Assembly (NCBI GenBank): GCA_025935655.1 | Contig: JAICUV010000147.1 | Span: forward strand, 1-8,525 | Direction: 5' to 3' | DNA from: Chloroflexota bacterium | GTDB lineage: Bacteria > Chloroflexota > Limnocylindria > Limnocylindrales > CSP1-4 | DNA length: 8,525 nt | Shown here: positions 1-5,840 of the stretch, piece after piece | Position numbering within the stretch: the first letter of the stretch is position 1 | Layout of the letters: each line of letters opens with the position of its first letter | Translations under genes and position numbers: made by a program | The notes under the pieces: generated by a model | The model's input: only the letters and a program-made list of their open reading frames with translations | Databases searched by the model: none | Told to the model about the DNA's origin: nothing

Positions 1-398
1 CAGCGCGCGCCGGAGTTGAGCGCCGCGTCGCGCACCGCGCGCTTCTCGACCTCGGTCACGCCGGACGGGATCCCGAGCAGCATCCGTGGGCGCGGAATCA
101 GCCCGACCCGGTCGTGCACCTGGTTCACGAAGTACTTGATCATCTGCTCCGTCACGTCGAAGTCGCTGATGACCCCGTCGCGGAGCGGGCGGACGGCGAT
201 GATCGAGGCGGGCGTGCGGCCGACCATGCGCTTCGCCTCGGCGCCGATCGCGAGAACCCGCTTGGTCTTGGCGTCGATCGCGACGACCGACGGCTCGGAG
301 ATGACGATCCCCCGGTCGCGCACGTGGACGAGCGTGTTGGCCGTGCCGAGGTCGATGCCGATGTCACGGGAGAAGAGGCCGAGGATTCGGTCGAGCAT
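1..398 (-). CDS. mreB: Rod shape-determining protein MreB, N-terminal part (runs off left edge)
   Basis: MreB is the bacterial actin homologue. It polymerises with ATP into membrane-associated filaments that guide the elongation machinery for peptidoglycan synthesis. Seen: 132 complete codons reading inward from ATG at 396-398. They begin MLDRILGLFSRDIGIDLGTA, where IDLGTANT (residues 15-22) is the phosphate-1 motif of the actin/Hsp70 ATPase fold. MreB-typical stretches follow: SEPSVVA (34-40), AKRMVGRTP (55-63), RPLRDGVISDF (70-80) and GIPSGVTEVEKRA (109-121). The family is usually about 340 residues, so roughly the first 40% is present; phosphate-2 and the adenosine motif lie outside. The short hydrophobic/basic start (ILGLFSR) fits the N-terminal membrane contact. 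An AAGGA stretch lies 14 bases before the ATG, a long spacing, so the ribosome site is weak. mreC and mreD would be expected beyond the left edge. Identification is secure. Confidence 0.97.
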   Translation of the reverse strand, partial: MLDRILGLFSRDIGIDLGTANTLVHVRDRGIVISEPSVVAIDAKTKRVLAIGAEAKRMVGRTPASIIAVRPLRDGVISDFDVTEQMIKYFVNQVHDRVGLIPRPRMLLGIPSGVTEVEKRAVRDAALNSGAR

Positions 399-514
399 GC
401 TGGTCGGACAGATCCTTGCTGCGTGGCTCGGGCGCCGCCATGGGCGACGCGGCGACCGTGTCCGGCCGCGTGGGAGGGTCGTGGGAACGGGGGTGCTGTG
501 CCCGGTCGCGGAGG

Positions 515-631
515 ATGGCGGACGAGCCCGAGCAGTATACCCGCGGCCGTCCGGCGCCTCCCGCCGCCGACCCCCAGTACTTCTGGCATGGGCCGCCGGA
601 CTTGCGAGGGATGTCCCCGCCGAGGCGCTGA
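515..631 (+). CDS. Possible small proline-rich protein, 38 aa, unrecognised
   Basis: I do not recognise this protein. It would start at ATG 515 (MADEPEQYTRGR) and end at TGA 629-631. The middle reads ADPQYFWHGPPDL, rich in proline and aromatics, and the tail is basic (SPPRR). It has no membrane segment or cysteine and is probably disordered. For coding: most codons end in G or C, as in the neighbours; aromatic residues are concentrated and not random; and a perfect hairpin (660-679) lies 28 bases past the stop where a terminator could sit. Against: GGAGG directly touches the ATG, so there is no properly spaced ribosome site, and in very GC-rich DNA open frames of this size arise by chance. 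The frame extends upstream to about 416 with poorer composition. Unproven. Confidence 0.25.
   Translation: MADEPEQYTRGRPAPPAADPQYFWHGPPDLRGMSPPRR
534..539 (-). promoter_or_regulatory. Possible -10 element (TATACT) of the mreB promoter
   Basis: On the minus strand TATACT matches the sigma-A -10 consensus at five of six positions and stands out in a very GC-rich stretch. It would start transcription near 527, giving an mreB leader of about 130 bases. No recognisable -35 box lies 16-18 bases upstream (the region is GGAGG/GGCGG-like). The site also overlaps the possible plus-strand small ORF. Tentative. Confidence 0.3.
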
Positions 632-659
632 CGAGAGGATGTGGTCGGTTCGGTGACGA

Positions 660-679
660 CCCGGCAGGACCCTGCCGGG
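660..679. terminator. Perfect GC-rich hairpin, candidate terminator or leader stem
   Basis: CCCGGCAG (660-667) pairs perfectly with CTGCCGGG (672-679) around a four-base GACC loop. No T-run follows on either strand, so it is not a classical intrinsic terminator. It could end transcription of the possible small ORF at 515-631, or be the first of three stems in a leader of the membrane GGDEF gene. Confidence 0.4.
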
Positions 680-706
680 ACCATCGTTCCCGGACCCTTG
701 GAGGGA

Positions 707-761
707 CGGCCGTTCGAGCCGCCGCGGGGTGGGCCCCAAGCCCCGCACGCGAGAACGGCCG
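707..761. other. Nested stem-loop in the intergenic region
   Basis: CGGCCGTTC (707-715) pairs over nine bases with GAACGGCCG (753-761). Inside it GCGGGG (724-729) pairs with CCCCGC (741-746), giving a two-tier structure. It matches no riboswitch class I know; in particular it lacks the GEMM cyclic-di-GMP riboswitch signature. A nine-base match in DNA this GC-rich is not negligible by chance, so it is only a candidate structured RNA or operator. Confidence 0.3.
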
Positions 762-829
762 CCGGCCTCGCACGACACGGCGATCGGCCCGAGGAGGTAT
801 CGGACCCGCCGGGTGCGCGACCGGCGCAA

Positions 830-852
830 CGCGGACCGGTTCCCCGTCCGCG
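830..852. other. Stem-loop just upstream of the GGDEF gene
   Basis: CGCGGAC (830-836) pairs with GTCCGCG (846-852) around a nine-base loop, ending 31 bases before the ATG at 884. It is the third stem in the 640-883 stretch, where I see no credible coding sequence. It may affect translation initiation of the downstream gene if it lies in the leader. Confidence 0.3.
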
Positions 853-883
853 CAATGGTCGGACAACAGGGTGTGCCTACCTG

Positions 884-2341
884 ATGGACGTCCTCTCGCT
901 GGACAATTCACGCACTGCGCCGTATGACCCGCCCGGTGGTCGAACTCCACGGCTGCGCTCACGTCGCGCGGCACAGCTCCGCGCCAGGCTCCTGCGCCTG
1001 CTCGACGTGCGCGGTGGTGGCGCCGACGGACCGCCGGGCGAGGACGCCGCGGCGACGACGCGCTGGAACGTGCTCCACGGCTATACGGCCGCCGAGATCC
1101 TCCTGGGACTCGCGCTCGTCGCCTTCGTCACGGTTGCCGTGCCCCTCGAGGCCGGCATCGCGAGCACCGCGCTTGCCGGGACGGCGCTCGCGGGGACCAC
1201 CGGCGGCGTGCTCCTGTGGACGATGTTCGGGCTGATGGCCTCGATCCGCTCCGCCTCGGCGGCCGGCGGGTCCGTCCACTTCACCTTCCACCTGCCGTTC
1301 GTGGGCGCGGCGATGGTCCTCGGCGGCCCGACCGCCGGCGCCTGGGTCGCGCTGCTGTCCACGATCGACCGGCGCGAGCTCGAGTCCCAGCCGTGGTACG
1401 GCACGCTCGCCAACCACGCAGCGATCGCGATCGCGGCCGTCCTCGGCGGCATGGCGTACGCGCTCGCGCTCGAGGGACTGACCAGCGCGACGGGCGACGC
1501 CAAGGTCGCGACGTTCGTCGCCATCATGATCTCGGGCTTCGTGCTGGAGGCCGTCGCCAGCGGGCTGGCCCTCGCGACGGTCAAGCTGCGCGATGGGCTC
1601 TCCTGGGTGAGCATCCTGGGCATCGTCGTGGACGACTTCCGGAGCGAGATGCTGCTGGAGGTCGCGCTCGTCTGGGTGCTCGTCATCGCATCCTCCACCG
1701 TCGGCTGGTGGGCGCCGCTCGTCGTCGGCGTGGCGGTCATCTCGTACCTTTCGCGCAGCCGCGAGGAGCCGCCTGATCCCCTCACCGGGCTGATGCGCAA
1801 GGCAACGTTCGTGCGGCGCGCGGACCGCAAGGTGGACTGGATCCGGCGTGGCATCCTGCGCGGCGGGACGATGATCTACATCGACCTCAACGACTTCCAC
1901 TCGGTCAACAACCTGCACGGCCACGACATCGGCGACGCGGCCCTGCGCGTGGTCGCCGACCGGATGCGGGTCGTGTTTCCCCGTCACGAGGACCTGCTGA
2001 GCCGCCTGATGGGCGACGAGCTTGGCGTGTTCCTGGGCGGCCTGATCTCGACCCAGGTCGCGATCCGCAAGGCCGAGGAGCTGATCGAGGTGCTCGCGCG
2101 ACCGGTGCCCACTCCGATCGGGCCAGTGAACATCGGTGCCGCGGTGGGCATCGCGGTCGCGCTGGGCGATGGCGCCATGCCTCCGTCCACCGCCACGCTC
2201 CTGGTCCGCGCCGAGCAGGCGATGTACCTCGCGAAGGAGGATGGCGCGGGTGCGAGCGCGTGGCATGTCTGGTCCCCGGAGGACCGGGTGCCGTTCGGTG
2301 GCGTGGCACGCATCACTCGCGAGGACAACCCCGGGGCGTGA
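884..2341 (+). CDS. Multi-pass membrane protein with divergent C-terminal GGDEF domain
   Basis: GGDEF domains make cyclic di-GMP from two GTP; degenerate ones often act as c-di-GMP or GTP sensors. This 485-residue protein has a basic N-terminus (1-45), about six or seven hydrophobic segments (roughly 66-288) and a GGDEF domain (about 298-465). The membrane part, with LPFVGAAMVLGGPTAG (137-152), is not a named MASE or 5TMR domain that I recognise. The domain opening DPLTGL (298-303), metal-binding DLNDF (334-338) and HGHDIGD (345-351) are intact. The active-site signature is MGDEL (376-380) instead of GGDEF: the first glycine is methionine and the last residue leucine. The inhibitory site R367-x-x-D370 is kept at the canonical five-residue spacing. 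ATG 884 is preferred; an upstream GTG at 641 would add 81 residues across three stem-loops. No strong ribosome site is seen. Membrane diguanylate cyclase or sensor is likely; activity is uncertain. Confidence 0.9.
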   Translation: MDVLSLDNSRTAPYDPPGGRTPRLRSRRAAQLRARLLRLLDVRGGGADGPPGEDAAATTRWNVLHGYTAAEILLGLALVAFVTVAVPLEAGIASTALAGTALAGTTGGVLLWTMFGLMASIRSASAAGGSVHFTFHLPFVGAAMVLGGPTAGAWVALLSTIDRRELESQPWYGTLANHAAIAIAAVLGGMAYALALEGLTSATGDAKVATFVAIMISGFVLEAVASGLALATVKLRDGLSWVSILGIVVDDFRSEMLLEVALVWVLVIASSTVGWWAPLVVGVAVISYLSRSREEPPDPLTGLMRKATFVRRADRKVDWIRRGILRGGTMIYIDLNDFHSVNNLHGHDIGDAALRVVADRMRVVFPRHEDLLSRLMGDELGVFLGGLISTQVAIRKAEELIEVLARPVPTPIGPVNIGAAVGIAVALGDGAMPPSTATLLVRAEQAMYLAKEDGAGASAWHVWSPEDRVPFGGVARITREDNPGA

Positions 2342-2411
2342 CGATGCTCCGTACGAAGGTGCGCCCGCCGCGTATGCGGCAGCGGACTGCATGCGCCCGA
2401 TGCCCGATCCG

Positions 2412-2417
2412 TATGCT
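2412..2417 (+). promoter_or_regulatory. Possible -10 element (TATGCT) for a leaderless mannosyltransferase mRNA
   Basis: TATGCT fits the TANNNT -10 pattern, and its last base is followed by six bases and then GTG 2424. That is the spacing expected if transcription starts on the start codon. No ribosome site precedes any of the candidate starts (2391, 2400, 2424), which supports a leaderless message. No convincing -35 box is present. Tentative. Confidence 0.35.
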
Positions 2418-2423
2418 TGCCTC

Positions 2424-3689
2424 GTGAGCGGCGGAGACACCCCGGCGGGGGTCACGGACGAGGGACCGGCCCGCGGCCCGGCCGCCGGCACGCCCGCGGG
2501 TGCGCGCGGAGGACGCGCCGGCCGCATCACCGGCCGCCTCCCCGACGGCCTGACCGACGCCGTCTGGCTGTGGCTGCTGCTCCGGGTCGGCCTGACGATG
2601 ATCGCGGCGTTCGTGGTCGTCTGGGGTCAGGCCTCGCCGCCGTGTGCGAGCGACGCACCGCTCGCATGGCTGCCGCACGACGGCCCCGCGTTCCCGCTCC
2701 TCGGCGCCTGGCACCACTGGGATGCGTGCTGGTACACGACGATCGCCTCCTCCGGTTACGGGGTCGGCGACGGGATGGGCTCGACGAACCTGTTCCCGTT
2801 CCTGCCGCTCGTCGCGAGCGCGCTCGCCGGGGTGAACGGCAACCTGCCGATCGCCTTCGCCGCGGTGAACGGCGTTGCGCTGGTCGTGGCACTCATGGGC
2901 CTCACGCGGCTCGTCACCCGGGACGTCGATCGGGCCACGGCACAGCGAACCTCGCTCTACGTGGTCGTCTTCCCGGCCGCGTTCTTCCTCATCGGCCCGT
3001 TCACCGAGGCGATCTTCCTCGCAGCCGCCGCGTGGACCTTCGTCGGGGCGCGCGAGCGCCGATGGGAGCTCGCGGTCATCGGCGGGGTCGTCGCCGGCCT
3101 GACCAGGCCGGTCGGGATCCTGCTGATGCTGCCCGTGGCGTGGGAGGCAGCCATGATGGTGTGGGACCGACGGCGGGCCGGGAGCCCGTTGCTGCGGCGC
3201 GGCGACGTCCTCGCGGCCCTCGCGGTCATCGGCCCCGGCCTCGCCTACGCCGGATACGTGGCGTGGACCGCGGTCGTGGTGGGGCAGTCGTACTTCGATG
3301 CGCACCTGGCGTGGGGGGAACACCACCTGGCGCCTCCATGGGAGCAACTCGCGGCCGGCATCGCCTATGGGCTGGACCACGCCAAGCCCGCCCAGCTGGT
3401 CAACGCGGGGGTGTGGATCCTGTTCGCGGCTCTGACCCTCGCGGGGTTCCGCCGGCTGCCGCTCAGCTACACGTTGTTCGTCATCCCGCAGCTGGTGCTC
3501 GCCGTCACCCAGGAGACGGTCTGGCCGCTGATGTCCACGAGCCGCTACATGCTCGCGCTGTTCCCGTGCTTCGTCGTGCTCGCCATCGCCGGTCGGAGCC
3601 CGCGCTTCCACACCACGTGGGTCGTGCTGTCGACGCTGCTGCTGGGCTTCCTGACGATCCTGTTCATCGAGGGCTGGATGGTCGGCTGA
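2424..3689 (+). CDS. PIG-V-family membrane mannosyltransferase-like protein
   Basis: PIG-V proteins are GT-C fold glycosyltransferases that transfer mannose from a polyprenyl-phosphate donor on the outer face of the membrane; bacterial members probably act on lipids or cell-surface glycans. Seen (421 residues from GTG 2424): a disordered Gly/Pro/Ala-rich N-terminus (1-40), then about ten hydrophobic segments. HHWDACWYTTIASSGY (97-112) carries the WD-x-x-WY…GY loop after the first helix, with the probable catalytic aspartate D100. NLFPFLP (122-128), LTRPVG (226-231) and SRYMLALFP (373-381) are further family hallmarks. ATG 2391 and ATG 2400 are in-frame alternatives adding 11 or 8 residues; GTG 2424 is chosen because of the -10-like TATGCT just ahead. 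The gene follows the GGDEF gene in the same direction after 82 bases and may be independently transcribed. Donor and acceptor cannot be read from sequence. Confidence 0.9.
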   Translation: MSGGDTPAGVTDEGPARGPAAGTPAGARGGRAGRITGRLPDGLTDAVWLWLLLRVGLTMIAAFVVVWGQASPPCASDAPLAWLPHDGPAFPLLGAWHHWDACWYTTIASSGYGVGDGMGSTNLFPFLPLVASALAGVNGNLPIAFAAVNGVALVVALMGLTRLVTRDVDRATAQRTSLYVVVFPAAFFLIGPFTEAIFLAAAAWTFVGARERRWELAVIGGVVAGLTRPVGILLMLPVAWEAAMMVWDRRRAGSPLLRRGDVLAALAVIGPGLAYAGYVAWTAVVVGQSYFDAHLAWGEHHLAPPWEQLAAGIAYGLDHAKPAQLVNAGVWILFAALTLAGFRRLPLSYTLFVIPQLVLAVTQETVWPLMSTSRYMLALFPCFVVLAIAGRSPRFHTTWVVLSTLLLGFLTILFIEGWMVG

Positions 3690-3715
3690 CCACACGCCCG
3701 CCGAGGATGGTCAGC
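3685..3715. terminator. Shared inverted repeat between convergent genes, holding both stop codons
   Basis: GCTGACCA (3685-3692) pairs perfectly with TGGTCAGC (3708-3715) around a 15-base loop. The TGA of the mannosyltransferase (3687-3689) is in the left arm and the TGA of the oxidoreductase (3711-3713, minus strand) is in the right arm, so the element is symmetric for both transcripts. No T-run follows on either side. It is a candidate bidirectional terminator or 3' stabilising stem. Confidence 0.5.
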
Positions 3716-4883
3716 GCCACACGGGTGCGCCGCCATGCTCGCCCTCGAGGACGCGACCGGCAGCGAACCGGGTGAACGCGAAGGGCGCGATGTCCACCGA
3801 GGTCGCCGCCCCGTCGAGGATCAGCTCGGCCATGCCCAGCCCGACCGCCGGCGCCGTCTTGAACCCCGTCCCGCTATGCCCGCAGTCGAGGTAGAACCCG
3901 TCGGGGCCCGCCGGTCCGAGCATCGGCCGCTGGTCCGGCGTGGACAGGCCGTCCTGCCCGGAGTGCGCCGTCCGGAAGGTGCCGTCGATGAGGCCCGGCA
4001 CGCGGCGCACGATCCGTTCCGCCGCCCGGTCCCGGAAGGTCGGCGCGGCCGAGGCCGTGTCCCGGTCCGGCGAGCCGCCCATCTGGTTGTCGTCCTCGAG
4101 CCCGACGAGCACCAGCTCCGTGCCCTCCGGGCGGAAGTACATCTCGTTGGCGATGTCGATCACCACGGGGATCGGCCGCGGCACCGAGGCGGGCACGCCC
4201 AGGTATCCCGTGTCGTGACGCCAGACGGTGAGCGGGATCTCCAGCCCCGCGAGGGCGGCGACCTCCTTCGCCCAGCCGCCGGCCGCGTTCACGACGACCG
4301 GGGCGTCGATCGACCCCTTGGTCGTGTCGACGCCGTCCACGCGGCCACCCGTGACCCGGATCGCCGTGACGGACGCGCCCTGCCGGAGCGTCGCACCGCG
4401 CTCGCGGGCCGCACGGATCAGCGATCCCGCGGTCATGGACGGATCCGCGTAGCCCGACCCGGGCTCCCACGCCGCGACCTCGTCGTCGGCGATCGCCAGG
4501 CCCGGCGCGAGCTCCCGCATCGCCGCCGCATCGACGACCGTGCTGTCCACGCCCAGCGCGCGGTGGCTGGCGACGTTCGCGCGCACCCGGGCCTCGGCGT
4601 CGCCCGGCTCGATCCACAGGAAGCCCGTCCGGGTGAACCCGCAGTCCCCGCCGACGCGCGCCTCCCAGTCGCGGAACCACTCGTGCGCCGTGGCGGCGAG
4701 GCGTGCCTCGGCCAGCAGGTCGTAGTAGACGCGCACGAGACCCGACGAGCGGCCGGTCGCGCCGGCAGCCACGGTCGCCCGCTCCACGACGATGACACGC
4801 GTGCCTCGCGACGCGAGGTGGAACGCGAGGCTCGCCCCCTGGACGCCCCCGCCGATGACGACGACGTCGGCCGTCTCGCTCAT
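3711..4883 (-). CDS. DAO-family FAD-dependent oxidoreductase (sarcosine/glycine oxidase-like)
   Basis: Flavoenzymes of this family oxidise the C-N bond of small amines or N-methylated amino acids such as sarcosine, dimethylglycine, glycine or D-amino acids. Seen (390 residues): an N-terminal Rossmann fold with VVVIGGGVQGASLA (7-20) and E34 for the FAD ribose; GRSSGLVR (44-51); SGYADP (143-148); VVNAAGGWA (197-205), the second FAD contact; MYFRPEG (248-254); TPDQRPMLG (315-323); and GHSGTGFKTAP (335-345) closing the FAD site. Length matches the SoxB/monomeric sarcosine oxidase class. The cysteine that links FAD covalently in monomeric sarcosine oxidase appears to be Q310 here, so the flavin is probably non-covalent. 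Start ATG 4883 has GGGAG eight bases upstream. No SoxA, SoxD, SoxG or folate-linked partner is nearby, so the substrate is unknown. It lies 80 bases downstream of radC on the same strand. Confidence 0.92.
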   Translation of the reverse strand: MSETADVVVIGGGVQGASLAFHLASRGTRVIVVERATVAAGATGRSSGLVRVYYDLLAEARLAATAHEWFRDWEARVGGDCGFTRTGFLWIEPGDAEARVRANVASHRALGVDSTVVDAAAMRELAPGLAIADDEVAAWEPGSGYADPSMTAGSLIRAARERGATLRQGASVTAIRVTGGRVDGVDTTKGSIDAPVVVNAAGGWAKEVAALAGLEIPLTVWRHDTGYLGVPASVPRPIPVVIDIANEMYFRPEGTELVLVGLEDDNQMGGSPDRDTASAAPTFRDRAAERIVRRVPGLIDGTFRTAHSGQDGLSTPDQRPMLGPAGPDGFYLDCGHSGTGFKTAPAVGLGMAELILDGAATSVDIAPFAFTRFAAGRVLEGEHGGAPVWR

Positions 4884-4891
4884 GGACCCCA

Positions 4892-4896
4892 CTCCC
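4892..4896 (-). promoter_or_regulatory. Ribosome binding site of the FAD oxidoreductase
   Basis: GGGAG on the minus strand, eight bases before ATG 4883, is a good Shine-Dalgarno match and fixes the start at the methionine directly before the FAD-binding strand. Confidence 0.6.
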
Positions 4897-4947
4897 GCTG
4901 GCTGCTGGCTCCCCGCGCCAGTATCGGGCAGGCTGGCCGGCAGACGT

Positions 4948-4980
4948 CGGCTTCGCCGCGTGCCTACGCGCGGCGAGCCG
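4948..4980 (-). terminator. Long hairpin with the radC stop codon in its loop
   Basis: CGGC/T/TCGCCGCG (4948-4960) pairs with CGCGGCGA/GCCG (4969-4980): twelve base pairs with one bulged T at 4952. The eight-base loop (4961-4968) contains the radC stop TAG (4964-4966 on the minus strand). No T-run follows. It may reduce read-through from radC into the oxidoreductase gene or protect the radC 3' end. Confidence 0.45.
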
Positions 4981-5719
4981 GCGCCCGATCGAAGGCGACG
5001 CCGCGATCGCGCAGGCTGACCCAGGCGTCGTGGCCGATGACGACGTGATCGAGGACATCCACGTCCAGCAGCCGGCCGGCCGCGATCGCCTCCGCCGTGA
5101 GGTGGAGGTCGTCCGGGCTCGGCGTCGGGTCGCCGCTCGGGTGGTTGTGGACGAGCACGATCCCGGCCGCGTCGAGCCGGACGGCGTCCCGGAACAGCTC
5201 GCCGACCCGCACGAGCGACGCGGACACGTTCCCCACGTACACGGTGCTGACGCGCTGGACGACGTTCTTCGTGTTGAGGACGAGCACCCGCAGCTCCTCG
5301 CGCTCGAGGCGGCCCATGTCCGCGCCCAGCGGGCCGAACACGTCCCGCGGCGACCGGATCGTCCAGCGACCGCTGGGCCACTCGGCGACCGACCGTCGCC
5401 CGAGCTCGAAGGCCGCGGCGAGCCGGGCGGCCTTCGCGCCGCCGAGCCCGGGGGTCGCGGCGAGCTCCAGGTCCGACGCCCGCGAGAGCGCGCGGATGCC
5501 GTCGTGCCGCGCGACGAGGTCCTCGGCCACCTCCATCGCACTCCGCCCGCCGCCGCCGCTGCCGAGGATCACGGAGATCAGCTCCGCCGCCGAGAGCCCG
5601 CCGGGCCCGCGCATGGCGAGCCGCTCGCGCGGGCGCTCGGCGGCGGGGAGGTCCCGGACCGACCGGGTCGCACGGCGATGCGGAGGAGCCTCATCCACCG
5701 TCGCGTCCACGATCGTCAT
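4964..5719 (-). CDS. radC: RadC-family protein with JAMM/MPN+ metalloprotein domain
   Basis: RadC proteins carry an N-terminal UPF0758 helical region and a JAMM metal-binding domain. Despite the name, a direct DNA-repair role is unsupported, and the true activity (possibly a zinc-dependent hydrolase or nuclease) is unsettled. Seen (251 residues): LPAAERPRERL (24-34), GLSAAELISVILGSG (41-55), and a helix-hairpin-helix-like TPGLGGAKAARLAA (89-102). The JAMM signature HNHPSGDPTPSPDD (191-204) has ligands H191, H193 and D204 and S201, the canonical HxHx7SxxD. All key residues are present, and length is slightly above the usual 220-230 because of a variable N-terminus. ATG 5719 is chosen because AGGA stands eight bases upstream; an in-frame GTG at 5854 would add 45 residues across two hairpins. 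RadC commonly precedes mreB; here mreB is 4.5 kb further on. Confidence 0.96.
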   Translation of the reverse strand: MTIVDATVDEAPPHRRATRSVRDLPAAERPRERLAMRGPGGLSAAELISVILGSGGGGRSAMEVAEDLVARHDGIRALSRASDLELAATPGLGGAKAARLAAAFELGRRSVAEWPSGRWTIRSPRDVFGPLGADMGRLEREELRVLVLNTKNVVQRVSTVYVGNVSASLVRVGELFRDAVRLDAAGIVLVHNHPSGDPTPSPDDLHLTAEAIAAGRLLDVDVLDHVVIGHDAWVSLRDRGVAFDRAPARRA

Positions 5720-5727
5720 GACCACCG

Positions 5728-5731
5728 TCCT
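5728..5731 (-). promoter_or_regulatory. Ribosome binding site of radC (AGGA)
   Basis: AGGA on the minus strand with eight bases to ATG 5719. It decides the radC start in favour of this ATG over the longer in-frame GTG at 5854. Confidence 0.5.
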
Positions 5732-5769
5732 GGGGCGGGTGGGTGCACACCGGGCTGCATCGAGGACGA

Positions 5770-5795
5770 GGACGCCCGGTGGGATGCAGGCGTCC
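5770..5795 (-). other. Stem-loop in the radC leader
   Basis: GGACGCC (5770-5776) pairs with GGCGTCC (5789-5795) around a twelve-base loop, ending 51 bases upstream of the radC ATG. It forms one of a pair with the longer hairpin at 5802-5840. No T-run. Leader structure or weak terminator of the upstream protease operon. Confidence 0.3.
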
Positions 5796-5801
5796 CCGGG
5801 C

Positions 5802-5840
5802 CCGGACGACGGAAGCCCGCCGATTTCCCCCGCCGTCCGG
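5802..5840 (-). terminator. Eleven-base stem between the protease gene and radC
   Basis: CCGGACGACGG (5802-5812) pairs with CCGCCGTCCGG (5830-5840) with a single A/C mismatch and a 17-base loop. It lies 80 bases beyond the protease stop and 83 before radC. It is the best candidate for separating the two transcripts in the 200-base gap 5720-5919, which otherwise shows no gene. No T-run follows, so terminator function is inferred only from position and stability. Confidence 0.35.

Noticed and set aside
700..765. tRNA-like GTTCGAGCC at 712-720
   Set aside because: The flanking bases do not form a five-base T stem, and no acceptor, D or anticodon arms can be placed around it.
641..883. In-frame extension of the GGDEF gene back to GTG 641
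   Set aside because: The extra 81 residues are low-complexity Pro/Arg/Gly and cover three stem-loops; a methionine at 884 gives a cleaner N-terminus.
640..883. Cyclic-di-GMP (GEMM) riboswitch upstream of the GGDEF gene
   Set aside because: The conserved GEMM core and tetraloop-receptor sequences are absent; only generic GC stems are visible.
959..2530. Long minus-strand open frame (523 codons) opposite the GGDEF gene
   Set aside because: Its translation is dominated by His, Asp, Arg, Glu and Gln with no domain, the typical mirror of a GC-rich gene. The plus-strand frame has clear membrane and GGDEF motifs.
2313..3695. Long minus-strand open frame (460 codons) opposite the mannosyltransferase gene
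   Set aside because: Highly charged low-complexity translation without family motifs; an antisense shadow of a gene with clear PIG-V motifs.
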